Positions 10,091 to 18,480 of a stretch of DNA of 64,000 nucleotides are shown piece after piece. The notes under the pieces were generated by a model, which saw only the letters and a list, made by a program, of their open reading frames with translations, was not told the origin of the DNA and ran no database searches. Both the position numbers and the translations under genes were made by a program. The first letter of the stretch is position 1; each line of letters starts with the position of its first letter. Origin of the DNA: JAGTVG01 sp963820995 (GTDB lineage: Bacteria; Bacteroidota; Bacteroidia; Cytophagales; Cyclobacteriaceae); assembly GCA_963820995.1 (NCBI GenBank), contig CAWGCL010000003.1:46850-110849 (forward strand). The letters are read 5' to 3'.

Positions 10091-10098
10091 TAAATTTG
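10091..10098 (+). promoter_or_regulatory. Candidate -7 element before the dehydrogenase
   Basis: TAAATTTG matches the Bacteroidota -7 consensus TAnnTTTG exactly and lies 28 bases upstream of the chosen ATG. The nearest TTG triplets upstream are not at the usual 19-21 base spacing, so this is tentative. Confidence 0.35.
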
Positions 10099-10125
10099 AT
10101 CTTTTTTAAACATAAGCAAATTTTT

Positions 10126-11160
10126 ATGAAGGCAATGGTACTTACCGGCATCAGGCAAATGGAAATGATGGATTGGCCTGATCCCATGATAACAAACAAT
10201 ACAGATGTTCTTTTGAAACTGGAAACTATTGGCGTTTGTGGATCAGATATACATTATTATACCACCGGAAAGATTGGCAGCCAGGTAGTTCAATTTCCTT
10301 ACCCGGTCGGACATGAATCGGGGGGAACCGTTGTAAAAGTAGGGGATGGGGTGACCGCGGTAAAACCAGGTGACAGAGTGGCCATAGAACCCGCCATTTC
10401 ATGCGGGAAATGTGATCAATGCCTTCAGGGCCGGCCTAATACATGCCGGAATATAAAATTCCTGGGTTGTCCGGGTCAGATCGATGGTTGCCTTTCGGAA
10501 TATATAGTAATGCCTGAAGAGAGCTGTTTCCCAATTCCTGACCACATGAGCTTTGCGGAAGCTGCGATTTCTGAACCCCTTGCAATTGGCGTTTATGCAG
10601 TAAGACAATCCATTCCAATGAAAGGTGCAAAAGTTGGGATCCTGGGATTCGGTCCGATCGGAATGAGCGTTCTGCTACCGGCTAAAGCTTATGGGGCTGA
10701 TACCTTTTATGTGACAGATAAAATCGACGAAAGATTAAAAGTCGCTAAGGAAGTAGGAGCCTCATGGACTGGCAATCCTGATAAGATCGATGTTGCAGAA
10801 GCCATAAATAAGGAAGAAAAAATGCAACTGGACGTTGTATTTGAATGTTGTGGCCAGCAGGATGCCATAGATAATGCGCTTGAGATCCTAAAACCAGGTG
10901 GAAAGCTTATGTTGATAGGTATTCCTGAAGTCGATAAACTCTGCTTCAAAATGGATCTTATGCGCCGAAAAGAAATAACAGTGGTTAATGTAAGGCGACA
11001 GATACACAGCGTACAGGAAGCACTGGACCTGATTGCCGATGGCCGGGTGGATGTATCTAAAATGGCCACTCATAATTACAGTTTCAAGGATACCAAAGCT
11101 GCTTTCGACCTTGTTGCGGGATATGAGGATGGTGTGATGAAGGCCATGATCAATTTTTAG
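10126..11160 (+). CDS. Zn-dependent sorbitol/xylitol-type dehydrogenase
   Basis: A medium-chain zinc alcohol dehydrogenase, 344 residues from the ATG at 10126. A TTG ten codons upstream is also in frame but only adds a non-homologous leader. Catalytic zinc motifs are GVCGSDIHYY and GHESGG; the structural zinc site is the four-Cys loop CGKCDQCLQGRPNTC. The Rossmann fold has GILGFGPIGMSV. The GSDIHYYTTG segment is typical of the sorbitol/xylitol/L-iditol dehydrogenase branch, which oxidises a polyol to a ketose with NAD+. It is monocistronic, so context does not fix the substrate; threonine- or galactitol-type relatives remain possible. Confidence 0.93.
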   Translation: MKAMVLTGIRQMEMMDWPDPMITNNTDVLLKLETIGVCGSDIHYYTTGKIGSQVVQFPYPVGHESGGTVVKVGDGVTAVKPGDRVAIEPAISCGKCDQCLQGRPNTCRNIKFLGCPGQIDGCLSEYIVMPEESCFPIPDHMSFAEAAISEPLAIGVYAVRQSIPMKGAKVGILGFGPIGMSVLLPAKAYGADTFYVTDKIDERLKVAKEVGASWTGNPDKIDVAEAINKEEKMQLDVVFECCGQQDAIDNALEILKPGGKLMLIGIPEVDKLCFKMDLMRRKEITVVNVRRQIHSVQEALDLIADGRVDVSKMATHNYSFKDTKAAFDLVAGYEDGVMKAMINF

Positions 11161-11444
11161 CCGTAGTGCCGCTGGCTTATTTTAAAGTTGTGTCGCTGGC
11201 ATATTATTTCAATAATCTTTGGTTACGGATTTTTGCCTTTAATTTAGTTTCGCATTCTCGAATTTCGGAACATTGACACTTATCATGCTCATACTTGGAT
11301 TATTGACTGTAGGGCCACAGAATTGAGAACGGCATTGGCCTTTCGTCGATAACTTTACGGGATGAAAAATTTCTGTAGTTTTCAAAAAAAAACTATATTT
11401 CAAAACATAAAGACTTTTTATCTGAATTTTCTTAAAACCTATAA

Positions 11445-12992
11445 GTGAAATTTAAAAATTCCGGATTCTGGTCAATAGTATTATTATTTGTCGTTATAAA
11501 AGTATCGATCCATCTATTGACCAATACAAATTACGAACTGCACCGGGATGCATTCCTGTATATTGCCCAGGGAGACCATCTTGACTGGGGCTTTTTGTCT
11601 GTACCCCCGCTTACTGCCTTTCTTTCAAAAATATTGCGATTGGTAATAGGTGATTCTACCTTCGCCATTAGATTATTTCCTACTCTGATAGGTGGTATTT
11701 CCATCGTTTTTGTAAATCTTATAGTAAAGGAATTGGGAGGACGAAGGTGGGCCATGATCCTTGCAAGTATAGCTTTTATCATTTCTCCGGCATTCCTGAG
11801 AAGTAATATGTTGTTTCAGCCGGTTTCACTGAACCAATTCTTCTGGCTCACTTCATTTTATCTGATCATCCGTCTCGTGAATTCTCAGGATCCCAAATAT
11901 TGGTTATACCTGTCAGCCAATTTTGCCCTGGGATTTCTTGCCAAATATTCCATTGTATTTCTGGCTTTAGGTTTTCTAATAGCCATATTAATGACGCCAA
12001 ACCGAAGACTGATCCTGAGCAAATACTTTTTGTATGGAATTGTAATTGGATTTTTAATCATATTGCCCAATGTTATCTGGCAGCATCAGAATAGCTGGCC
12101 GGTTCTATACCATATGGAAATGTTGAGAGCGTACCACCTGGTAAATGTGAAAATGTCAGATTTTTTTATAGCACAATTAATAATGAATCTTCCCGTCGTC
12201 TTTATCTGGCTCACTGGCTTAATGTATCTTATATTTTATCCTGGTCTTCGCAAATTCAGAATAATCGGGTATACCTTCCTGGCTGTAATAATGTTGATGA
12301 TACTCACCCAGGGGAAATCTTATTATACAATAGGGCTTTATTCTACATTAATTGCCGCAGGAGCGGTTGTTTTTGAGAAATATGTGAAACGGAGAATATT
12401 AGTTTATCTGAATCTGGCATTTATGGTCCTGATTTCCTGGATGATGCTTCCTTTCAGCCTCCCGGTTTTAGGTCACGAAAAGATGCTTTCTTTTTGTCAG
12501 AAAGCGATTGAAAAAGGGATTGACATGCCAATGAAATGGGAAGATGGAAAGGTTCATGCCCTGCCACAGGATTATGCGGATATGATTGGCTGGGAAGAAC
12601 TAGGTGGCAATGTTATAAAAGTCTATCAAGGTCTGCCATCAGAATCACGAAAGAACTGCTATATCTATGCTGAAAACTATGGCCAGGCTGGGGCAATCCG
12701 TTATCATGGGATGAGGCAGGGATTACCAGAGCCAATTAGTTTTCATGGCAGTTTTATTTTTTGGGCTCGCGATCAAATAAAAGACATCTCCCATCTGATT
12801 TATGTCAATTATGAAGTAGAAGGGATACGAGAATTTTTTGAAGAAATCGAAGTGTTTGAGGGTATCGTCAATCCATATTCCAGGGAAAATGGTCTTAAGA
12901 TCTATCTATGCCGGAACCCAAATCAGGAATTCAAAACTCTTTATAAAGACCGAATACAAGAAGAAAGAGAGAAATTTTTGGAGAATCCGTAA
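11445..12992 (+). CDS. PMT/ArnT-like membrane glycosyltransferase
   Basis: A 515-residue polytopic membrane protein with about ten or more hydrophobic helices and the N-terminal periplasmic signature of dolichyl-P-mannose mannosyltransferase (PMT_2/ArnT-like) enzymes, ELHRDAFLYIAQGDHLDWG, where the acidic residue after HR is the expected catalytic position. WGFLSVPPLTAF follows as usual. Such enzymes transfer a sugar from a polyprenyl-phosphate carrier to lipid or protein on the outer face of the inner membrane. The start is GTG at 11445, directly before the first helix. The soluble C-terminus (about residues 350-515) is not informative. Donor and acceptor are unknown. Confidence 0.85.
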   Translation: MKFKNSGFWSIVLLFVVIKVSIHLLTNTNYELHRDAFLYIAQGDHLDWGFLSVPPLTAFLSKILRLVIGDSTFAIRLFPTLIGGISIVFVNLIVKELGGRRWAMILASIAFIISPAFLRSNMLFQPVSLNQFFWLTSFYLIIRLVNSQDPKYWLYLSANFALGFLAKYSIVFLALGFLIAILMTPNRRLILSKYFLYGIVIGFLIILPNVIWQHQNSWPVLYHMEMLRAYHLVNVKMSDFFIAQLIMNLPVVFIWLTGLMYLIFYPGLRKFRIIGYTFLAVIMLMILTQGKSYYTIGLYSTLIAAGAVVFEKYVKRRILVYLNLAFMVLISWMMLPFSLPVLGHEKMLSFCQKAIEKGIDMPMKWEDGKVHALPQDYADMIGWEELGGNVIKVYQGLPSESRKNCYIYAENYGQAGAIRYHGMRQGLPEPISFHGSFIFWARDQIKDISHLIYVNYEVEGIREFFEEIEVFEGIVNPYSRENGLKIYLCRNPNQEFKTLYKDRIQEEREKFLENP

Positions 12993-13146
12993 TTTGAGCA
13001 CAATCTCAGGCTTGAAAAATGCGGTAATCATAATTTTTTGTACTATATATTCAATTATTTTTATCATTGCTTTTTTGAGTCTCTTGAGAAAATACTATAT
13101 TGAGTAGTGTTTATTTCAGTCTTTTTAATTCAAATAATATTTCTTC

Positions 13147-14478
13147 ATGTCAAAACGGAATACAATAATCCTTGGTGCTGCAGGCAGGGATTTTCATAAT
13201 TTCAATACATTTTTCAAACGCAATGAAAATTACAATGTGGTTGCATTTACTGCAACCCAGATCCCTGATATCGATGGGCGTCGTTATCCTTCCGAATTAG
13301 CCGGTGAAAATTACCCAAATGGCATCCCAATATATCCGGAAGAAGATCTGCATATTTTAATAAAGAGGTTCGACGTGCAGGATTGTGTCTTTTCCTACAC
13401 TGATGTATCCTATGAAAAAGTAATGTCAACTGCCTCTATTGTACAGGCAGCGGGAGCAAATTTCATGTTGCTTGGACCTGGTGAAACAATGATCAGAAGT
13501 TCCAAGCCTGTAATATCTGTTTGTGCGGTAAGAACAGGTTGTGGTAAAAGCCAAACTTCAAGACGAATAATAGAATTACTATTGCAGAAAGGTAAGAAGG
13601 TGATTGCCATCCGCCACCCCATGCCTTATGGAAATTTACTTAATCAAAAAGTACAGCGGTTTGCAGAAATTGAAGATTTGAAAAAGCAAAATTGCACAAT
13701 AGAAGAGATGGAAGAATATGAGCCCCACCTAGCAAGAGGTAATGTGATTTACGCAGGCGTTGATTATGAAGCCATTCTCAGAGAAGCAGAGAATGATGAA
13801 AGAGGATGTGATGTTATTGTCTGGGATGGCGGGAACAATGACTTTCCATTTTACAAAACTGACCTAATGATCACTGTTACCGATCCACACCGTGTCGGTC
13901 ATGAATTGAAATACTATCCCGGTAAAGTTAATCTGCGAATGGCGGATGTGATCATTATTAACAAGATGGACAGTGCTGATAAAAATGATATTGAACAACT
14001 TCGGAAGAATATTAACTCGATTAATTCTGAAGCCGCAGTTGTTGAAGCCAATTCACCCATTCAGGTTGATGATCCGGAAGTAATTAAAAATAAAAAGGTA
14101 CTGGTTATTGAAGATGGACCTACGCTTACTCATGGAGAAATGAAGTTTGGTGCCGGGGTTGTAGCCGCCCGACAATATGGTGCCTCTGAACTAATTGATC
14201 CCAGGCCCTATCTGGTTGGAAGTCTAAAAGATACCTTTGAGAAATACCCGGATATCGGTGAAATTCTTCCTGCCATGGGATATGGGAAAAAGCAACTTCA
14301 TGATTTGGAGCGTACCATCCAGAATGTGGAATGTGATGGTGTTATCATTGCCACGCCTATAGATCTAAGCAGGGAGATAAAAATAAATAAACCTTTTACG
14401 AGGGTTTATTATAGCCTGCAGGAGGTGGGGGATCCGAAACTGGATAAAATTCTGGACAACTTTTTGTCAGGAAAGTAA
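13147..14478 (+). CDS. Cyclic 2,3-diphosphoglycerate synthetase-like GTPase
   Basis: A 443-residue protein resembling the predicted-GTPase family that includes archaeal cyclic 2,3-diphosphoglycerate synthetase. The N-terminus (about 1-125) is Rossmann-like (ILGAAGRDFHNFN). The central P-loop domain has Walker A RTGCGKSQTSRR and the guanine-type motif VIIINKMDSAD. A C-terminal domain carries LTHGEMKFGAGVVAA. Archaeal members close 2,3-bisphosphoglycerate into the cyclic compatible solute using ATP. Bacterial homologues are widespread and mostly uncharacterised, so the reaction here is not certain. Length matches the family (about 450). No operon partner is close; 77 bases separate it from the DUF4097 gene. 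Confidence 0.85.
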   Translation: MSKRNTIILGAAGRDFHNFNTFFKRNENYNVVAFTATQIPDIDGRRYPSELAGENYPNGIPIYPEEDLHILIKRFDVQDCVFSYTDVSYEKVMSTASIVQAAGANFMLLGPGETMIRSSKPVISVCAVRTGCGKSQTSRRIIELLLQKGKKVIAIRHPMPYGNLLNQKVQRFAEIEDLKKQNCTIEEMEEYEPHLARGNVIYAGVDYEAILREAENDERGCDVIVWDGGNNDFPFYKTDLMITVTDPHRVGHELKYYPGKVNLRMADVIIINKMDSADKNDIEQLRKNINSINSEAAVVEANSPIQVDDPEVIKNKKVLVIEDGPTLTHGEMKFGAGVVAARQYGASELIDPRPYLVGSLKDTFEKYPDIGEILPAMGYGKKQLHDLERTIQNVECDGVIIATPIDLSREIKINKPFTRVYYSLQEVGDPKLDKILDNFLSGK

Positions 14479-14555
14479 AATTTTTCCTAAGATCAATGCA
14501 TCCCTTAACCATTCATTTTGTCTCTTAACATGACAGTAATTAAAAAAATATCAAT

Positions 14556-15512
14556 ATGAAAAATATATTATCTTTTGTTCTAGTAATTGTATTTATGGTC
14601 AGTTGTTCTAATTCTCATTCCCAGGAGGAGAAAACAGTTGAGAAATCGTTTGATGGCATTTCTTCAATAGATCTTAGCACGGCCTCAGGAGATTGTATTA
14701 TTAAAAAAGGGAGTTCAGATGAGGTAAAAGTTAAGGTAACTTATACTTATGACGATGATGATTATACCCCGAAAATGGATAAAAGTGGTTCACGCTTAGG
14801 ATTGGAGGAAAAATTTCATGCCAATAATACCCGGGGAAACAGCAAATGGGAACTTACCGTCCCGGATGGTTTGGAAATAGAGTTCAGCTCGGGATCCGGA
14901 GATCTTTCCCTTTCCGGATTGAGTGGTGAAATAGACTATAATTCCGGTTCGGGCGATGGTCATGTTGAGGATTTTGAGGGAGAAATGAAAGGTAATTCGG
15001 GATCCGGTGATTTTCATATTAAAAATGTTAAAGGAGAAATAAAGTTAAACTCCGGATCAGGAGACCATCAAATATCGGATAGCGACCTGGTAGCTAAGGC
15101 CAATACAGGATCCGGAGATGTTGAGGTTAATGATTCCAAAGGCGGTTACAAATTAAATACAGGCAGCGGTGATGTTGGAGCCAGTCGTGTTTCTTTATCC
15201 GAAGCAGGTAATTTTAATACGGGTTCCGGGGATGTTGAAATAGTACTTGCCATGGCTCTTGTTGAGGATATCAGTGCGAATAGCGGTTCCGGGAATGCGG
15301 TCATAGATTTCAATGGAAATAAGATAGAAGGCGAAGTGATTATGATTTGTAAGAAAAAGGGAGGAGATATTAAAGCTCCATTTAAGTTTGATAAAGAAGA
15401 AGAGATAGATCAGAATGGCGAAATTTATCTTAAGAAAACTGCCAAACTTGGGTCCAAGGATATCCTGATAGAAGTAAGTACCGGAACAGGAACTGCTGAG
15501 ATCAGAAAATAG
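14556..15512 (+). CDS. DUF4097-like beta-repeat lipoprotein
   Basis: A 318-residue secreted protein with a lipoprotein signal (FMVSC near residue 17) and a central run of short beta repeats of the DUF4097 / adhesin-like parallel beta-helix type. The repeat unit is about 19-20 residues centred on (S/T)GSGD, appearing about eight times between residues 110 and 250 (SSGSGDLSLSG, NSGSGDGHVED, NSGSGDFHIKN, NTGSGDVEVND and so on). Regular spacing predicts a ladder of stacked coils. Such proteins are common in Bacteroidota and often lie near anti-sigma or stress genes; their function is unknown. The DNA repeats are diverged, so the array is not a recent expansion. Confidence 0.88.
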   Translation: MKNILSFVLVIVFMVSCSNSHSQEEKTVEKSFDGISSIDLSTASGDCIIKKGSSDEVKVKVTYTYDDDDYTPKMDKSGSRLGLEEKFHANNTRGNSKWELTVPDGLEIEFSSGSGDLSLSGLSGEIDYNSGSGDGHVEDFEGEMKGNSGSGDFHIKNVKGEIKLNSGSGDHQISDSDLVAKANTGSGDVEVNDSKGGYKLNTGSGDVGASRVSLSEAGNFNTGSGDVEIVLAMALVEDISANSGSGNAVIDFNGNKIEGEVIMICKKKGGDIKAPFKFDKEEEIDQNGEIYLKKTAKLGSKDILIEVSTGTGTAEIRK

Positions 15513-15594
15513 GTTTAAATTAAATAAACAAGTTAAATGGCTGGCCAGGGGGCATTAAGTTCCAGTCCCGGAATCAGGCCCTATTTGGTTAGCC

Positions 15595-15673
15595 ATTTCT
15601 TATCTTATTCTCCTTTGTAGTTTCTTATTCTCCTTAGCCAATTCTCATTTACTTTGGCCAATTCTTATTCTCC
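15595..15673. repeat. Degenerate short tandem repeat at the lactonase 3' end
   Basis: TTATTCTCC occurs at 15605, 15625 and 15665, with related AGCCAATTCTCAT and GGCCAATTCTTAT copies between them, forming irregular units of about 20 bases. The array covers the stop codon of the minus-strand lactonase gene. AAATGGCT (15536) and AGCCATTT (15590) could also pair across a long loop. Possibly a decayed transcription-end structure; function unproven. Confidence 0.45.
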
Positions 15674-16639
15674 ATAAAAATCTGCTTTCACCCCTTTAAC
15701 ACCTGGGCTAACCTTGAAAACCGAACCAGCCAATGGATATTCTTCCCGCATCTTCTGATTATCACCACCAGCAGTAGTGATATACAAGACATCCAGGTCA
15801 GGGCCACCAAAAGCACAGGAAGTAACATTAGGTGCCGGTACTTCCACTTTACCAATCAATTCTCCCGTTTCAGGATCCCAGCGGCCAACCATATTCCCGC
15901 CCCATTGGGCAACCCATAGTTTTCCTTCGGCATCGATGGTCATCCCGTCCGGGCCACCAATACCATCAGGAATAGAAACCACGATCCTTTCATTGCTGAT
16001 TTCACCCGTTTCATTATCGTAATCCCAGGCACGTACATTTCCCAATGGCGTATCTATATAATAAAGGATTTTATGATTGTTTGACCAGTTAATTCCATTG
16101 GAAACGGTAACACCTCCAAAAACTTTTCGGAATGATCCGTTTGGTTCAATCCTATACAAAGAGGCAGCTCCCTTTTTGAATTTCAGGGACATGGAACCCA
16201 CCCATAACCGGCCGGCCGGATCACATTTGCCGTCATTGAACCGTATGGTATCCAGTTCTTCCAATGGATTACATATCAAATTCATTTTTTCGGTTTCGAG
16301 ATCAAGGTGGAATATCCCATTTTCCAAAGCCACAATAGCACCACCGTTTTTGGAAGGAACAACAGTGCCGATACGTTCTTTTACATCGATTTCCCGGTTA
16401 TTTTTCGTTTCCGGATCATAAATGTTAAGTTTCCGACCTTCAATATCAACCCACCAGAATGTATTTGTCTGATGGTTCCAGATCGCACCTTCACCCAGAC
16501 TAGCAGGGATTTCCAATTCCAATTCGGCTTTATATACTTCCATTGCTTGCTCTTTTAAAAAATTATTCTCATTCGATGGTTTCTGAGTGCAATACACCAT
16601 CGAAAAGATAAATAGACTATATAAAAAGATGTATTTCAT
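15665..16639 (-). CDS. SMP-30/gluconolactonase family protein
   Basis: A 324-residue secreted six-bladed propeller of the SMP-30/gluconolactonase/LRE group. A lipoprotein-like signal (FSMVYC) precedes the propeller. Family motifs are present in order: LGEGAIWNHQTNTFWWVDIE with the metal-binding Glu, IRFNDGKCDPAGRLWVGSM, VSNGINWSNNHKILYYIDT, and GGPDGMTIDAEGKLWVAQW, which supply the divalent-metal Asn/Asp ligands. The expected reaction is hydrolysis of an aldonolactone. It starts 8 bases after the VOC-protein stop, so the two form a small operon. The secreted location suggests sugar-acid catabolism outside the cytoplasm. Confidence 0.9.
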   Translation of the reverse strand: MKYIFLYSLFIFSMVYCTQKPSNENNFLKEQAMEVYKAELELEIPASLGEGAIWNHQTNTFWWVDIEGRKLNIYDPETKNNREIDVKERIGTVVPSKNGGAIVALENGIFHLDLETEKMNLICNPLEELDTIRFNDGKCDPAGRLWVGSMSLKFKKGAASLYRIEPNGSFRKVFGGVTVSNGINWSNNHKILYYIDTPLGNVRAWDYDNETGEISNERIVVSIPDGIGGPDGMTIDAEGKLWVAQWGGNMVGRWDPETGELIGKVEVPAPNVTSCAFGGPDLDVLYITTAGGDNQKMREEYPLAGSVFKVSPGVKGVKADFYGE

Positions 16640-16647
16640 GATCTTTT

Positions 16648-17652
16648 TTATTCATTATAGCTCCATAATAACTCAATCGTTTCACCTCCTATTTCTTCCG
16701 TATTCACATAAGCAAAACGTCCTGATCCAGGCTTTCCTTTTTCACCCCAGCCCCCAGACATGGATATTTTAAATCCCCGGTCCTTAAAATATTCTATTGC
16801 TTTATCCATATCCGGAACACTGAAACCCAGGTGCTGGAATCCTTCTCCATATTTCTTGATGTGATCTTCATAAACTGTCGGGGCTTTAAGCGGGATGCAC
16901 CATTCATAGACGATATTGCCATATCTATACCATCCCAGCTTCATATCGAAATCAGCAGGTTCTTCATAATATTCTTTTCCCCAGGTCTCCCCATGGGTGA
17001 TCTGCATTGCAGGGAATCCAAGGCCTTCCCAATAAGCGGATACTTTGTCTGCACTTGATTTTTTAATTGCAAAAGCAAATTGATTGAATTTCATATTAAG
17101 ATCATTGTTGATTATCAAATCATCAAAATATGAAGTCGATCCATTCATGAATCCAATAACATATTTTCCTTTGGTGCCAGTCTGCATATATGTCATTCGA
17201 AGGGGCTGATTTTGGGTAATAACCTGTCCATCCTGAAGGACTTTCACGCCCAGGCTATTCAGCCTTTGCACCTCTTCAACCAAATCTACCTGCATAGGGA
17301 CATCATGTAACAAGGCAAATACACCATTCCCATTATTCTTTAAAAAATCTGAAAACGCGCTATTTCCTCTTATAGGCTGTATCCATAGTATTTTGGCTCC
17401 TCCTAAAAATCCGGTATAAAGGTGAATTTCCGCTTCTGCCATATCACTTTTATATGTCAGTTTATTGAGCTTGATCCGTCCATGGTCTTCAATGGATTTG
17501 AAACCGATGTTTTTCCAACCTTCTGCAACGGCAGGCGCATCATTTACGACCCAGATTATCAGGCCAACTTCTGTATAGAATTCTTTAGGCTGGCTATATG
17601 CGGATAGGCCAATGCCTAAAAATAATAATGGAATAAATATCTTTTTAAACAT
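16648..17652 (-). CDS. Secreted VOC (glyoxalase-like) family protein
   Basis: A 334-residue protein with a Sec signal peptide (MFKKIFIPLLFLGIGLSAYS) and two repeated VOC (vicinal oxygen chelate) modules, about residues 25-165 and 180-330. The C-terminal module is clearest: HLGFSVPDMDKAIEYFKDRGF and ETIELLWSYNE at the end, with His and Glu in positions that usually bind a metal. The N-terminal module is diverged. VOC enzymes include lyases, isomerases and dioxygenases; no specific one is indicated. It precedes the SMP-30 lactonase gene by 8 bases and may act on a related compound. Confidence 0.8.
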   Translation of the reverse strand: MFKKIFIPLLFLGIGLSAYSQPKEFYTEVGLIIWVVNDAPAVAEGWKNIGFKSIEDHGRIKLNKLTYKSDMAEAEIHLYTGFLGGAKILWIQPIRGNSAFSDFLKNNGNGVFALLHDVPMQVDLVEEVQRLNSLGVKVLQDGQVITQNQPLRMTYMQTGTKGKYVIGFMNGSTSYFDDLIINNDLNMKFNQFAFAIKKSSADKVSAYWEGLGFPAMQITHGETWGKEYYEEPADFDMKLGWYRYGNIVYEWCIPLKAPTVYEDHIKKYGEGFQHLGFSVPDMDKAIEYFKDRGFKISMSGGWGEKGKPGSGRFAYVNTEEIGGETIELLWSYNE

Positions 17653-18023
17653 GCTCTTAAATTTAATAATTGGACGACCTTAATTTACCCACATGAACCG
17701 TACATTAAAAATTATCAGGAGATAATTTTTAAAAATCAGCCTGATTCCGCAAGCAATATCTGGTGAAAGCATTGATTCTTCACATCTATTACCAAATAGT
17801 ATTACCTGAGTCGATTATCGGAGCTGGTATAGGAGCTAAGGTTTCTGCATTTCCAGGGATCATCAGATAGGTCATTCCAAACATTATGCATCCCGGGTAT
17901 GCTCTTTGTTGTTGAGCATATCAGTTCCTGGTATGGAACATAACAGGCCATTGGGAAGATTTGACAGAAGAGATTTTAAATTCATCGATTTTTAATATAA
18001 ATTGTTGAAAAACCTGTTTATCC
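17653..18023. other. Divergent intergenic region
   Basis: 371 bases between the VOC gene (minus) and a small secreted protein (plus). It is AT-rich at the left and holds no frame with coding character or recognised structured element. Promoters for both sides are expected here but no clear TAnnTTTG element was found. Confidence 0.45.
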
Positions 18024-18470
18024 ATGCATTTAGGATTCTTAATATTGTTTGTGGCTAAAATATTCATTCCTTCTTTGTTTGGCCCAAGTGATTCAGCAGA
18101 GGTTATCAAAGTAAAAGTTACTGGTAGTAATAATGATTATACTTTCTCTGTTACCCTAAAGACCCCGGATACCGGTTGTGATCAATATGCCAACTGGTGG
18201 GAAGTAATCAGCCCCGGGGGAGATTTGATCTATCGTCGCATATTAGGACATAGTCATGTTAATGAACAGCCTTTCACACGTTCTGGAGGAGCTGTCCGCA
18301 TCTCTGCTGATCAGGAAGTGATAATTCGGACCCATATGAATAACACAGGTTATGTTAGCAATGCAATGAAAGGATCTGTTTCAAAAGGCTTCAAGCCACT
18401 TAAACTGGACAGGGATTTTGCCATAGACCTTGAAACTTCAGAACCCCAACCATCAGGTTGTGCTTTTTAA
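18024..18470 (+). CDS. Conserved-looking secreted protein of unknown function
   Basis: A 148-residue protein with an N-terminal hydrophobic segment (about residues 2-18) likely acting as signal peptide or anchor. The mature part looks like a beta-sandwich: VIKVKVTGSNNDYTFSVTL, then GCDQYANWWEVISPGGDLIYRR and HSHVNEQPFTRSGG, ending PSGCAF. Conserved-looking Cys, Trp and His residues (C-D-Q-Y-A-N-W-W, L-G-H-S-H-V-N-E-Q) suggest a defined binding site, but I do not recognise a named family. Its stop is 10 bases from the following sulfatase start, so they are probably co-transcribed. Confidence 0.7.
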   Translation: MHLGFLILFVAKIFIPSLFGPSDSAEVIKVKVTGSNNDYTFSVTLKTPDTGCDQYANWWEVISPGGDLIYRRILGHSHVNEQPFTRSGGAVRISADQEVIIRTHMNNTGYVSNAMKGSVSKGFKPLKLDRDFAIDLETSEPQPSGCAF

Positions 18471-18480
18471 ATAATATCAA

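Noticed and set aside
12838..13107. Plus-strand frame overlapping the end of the glycosyltransferase gene
   Set aside because: Its first half lies in a shifted frame of the glycosyltransferase and its second half is a hydrophobic chance extension without a start of its own.
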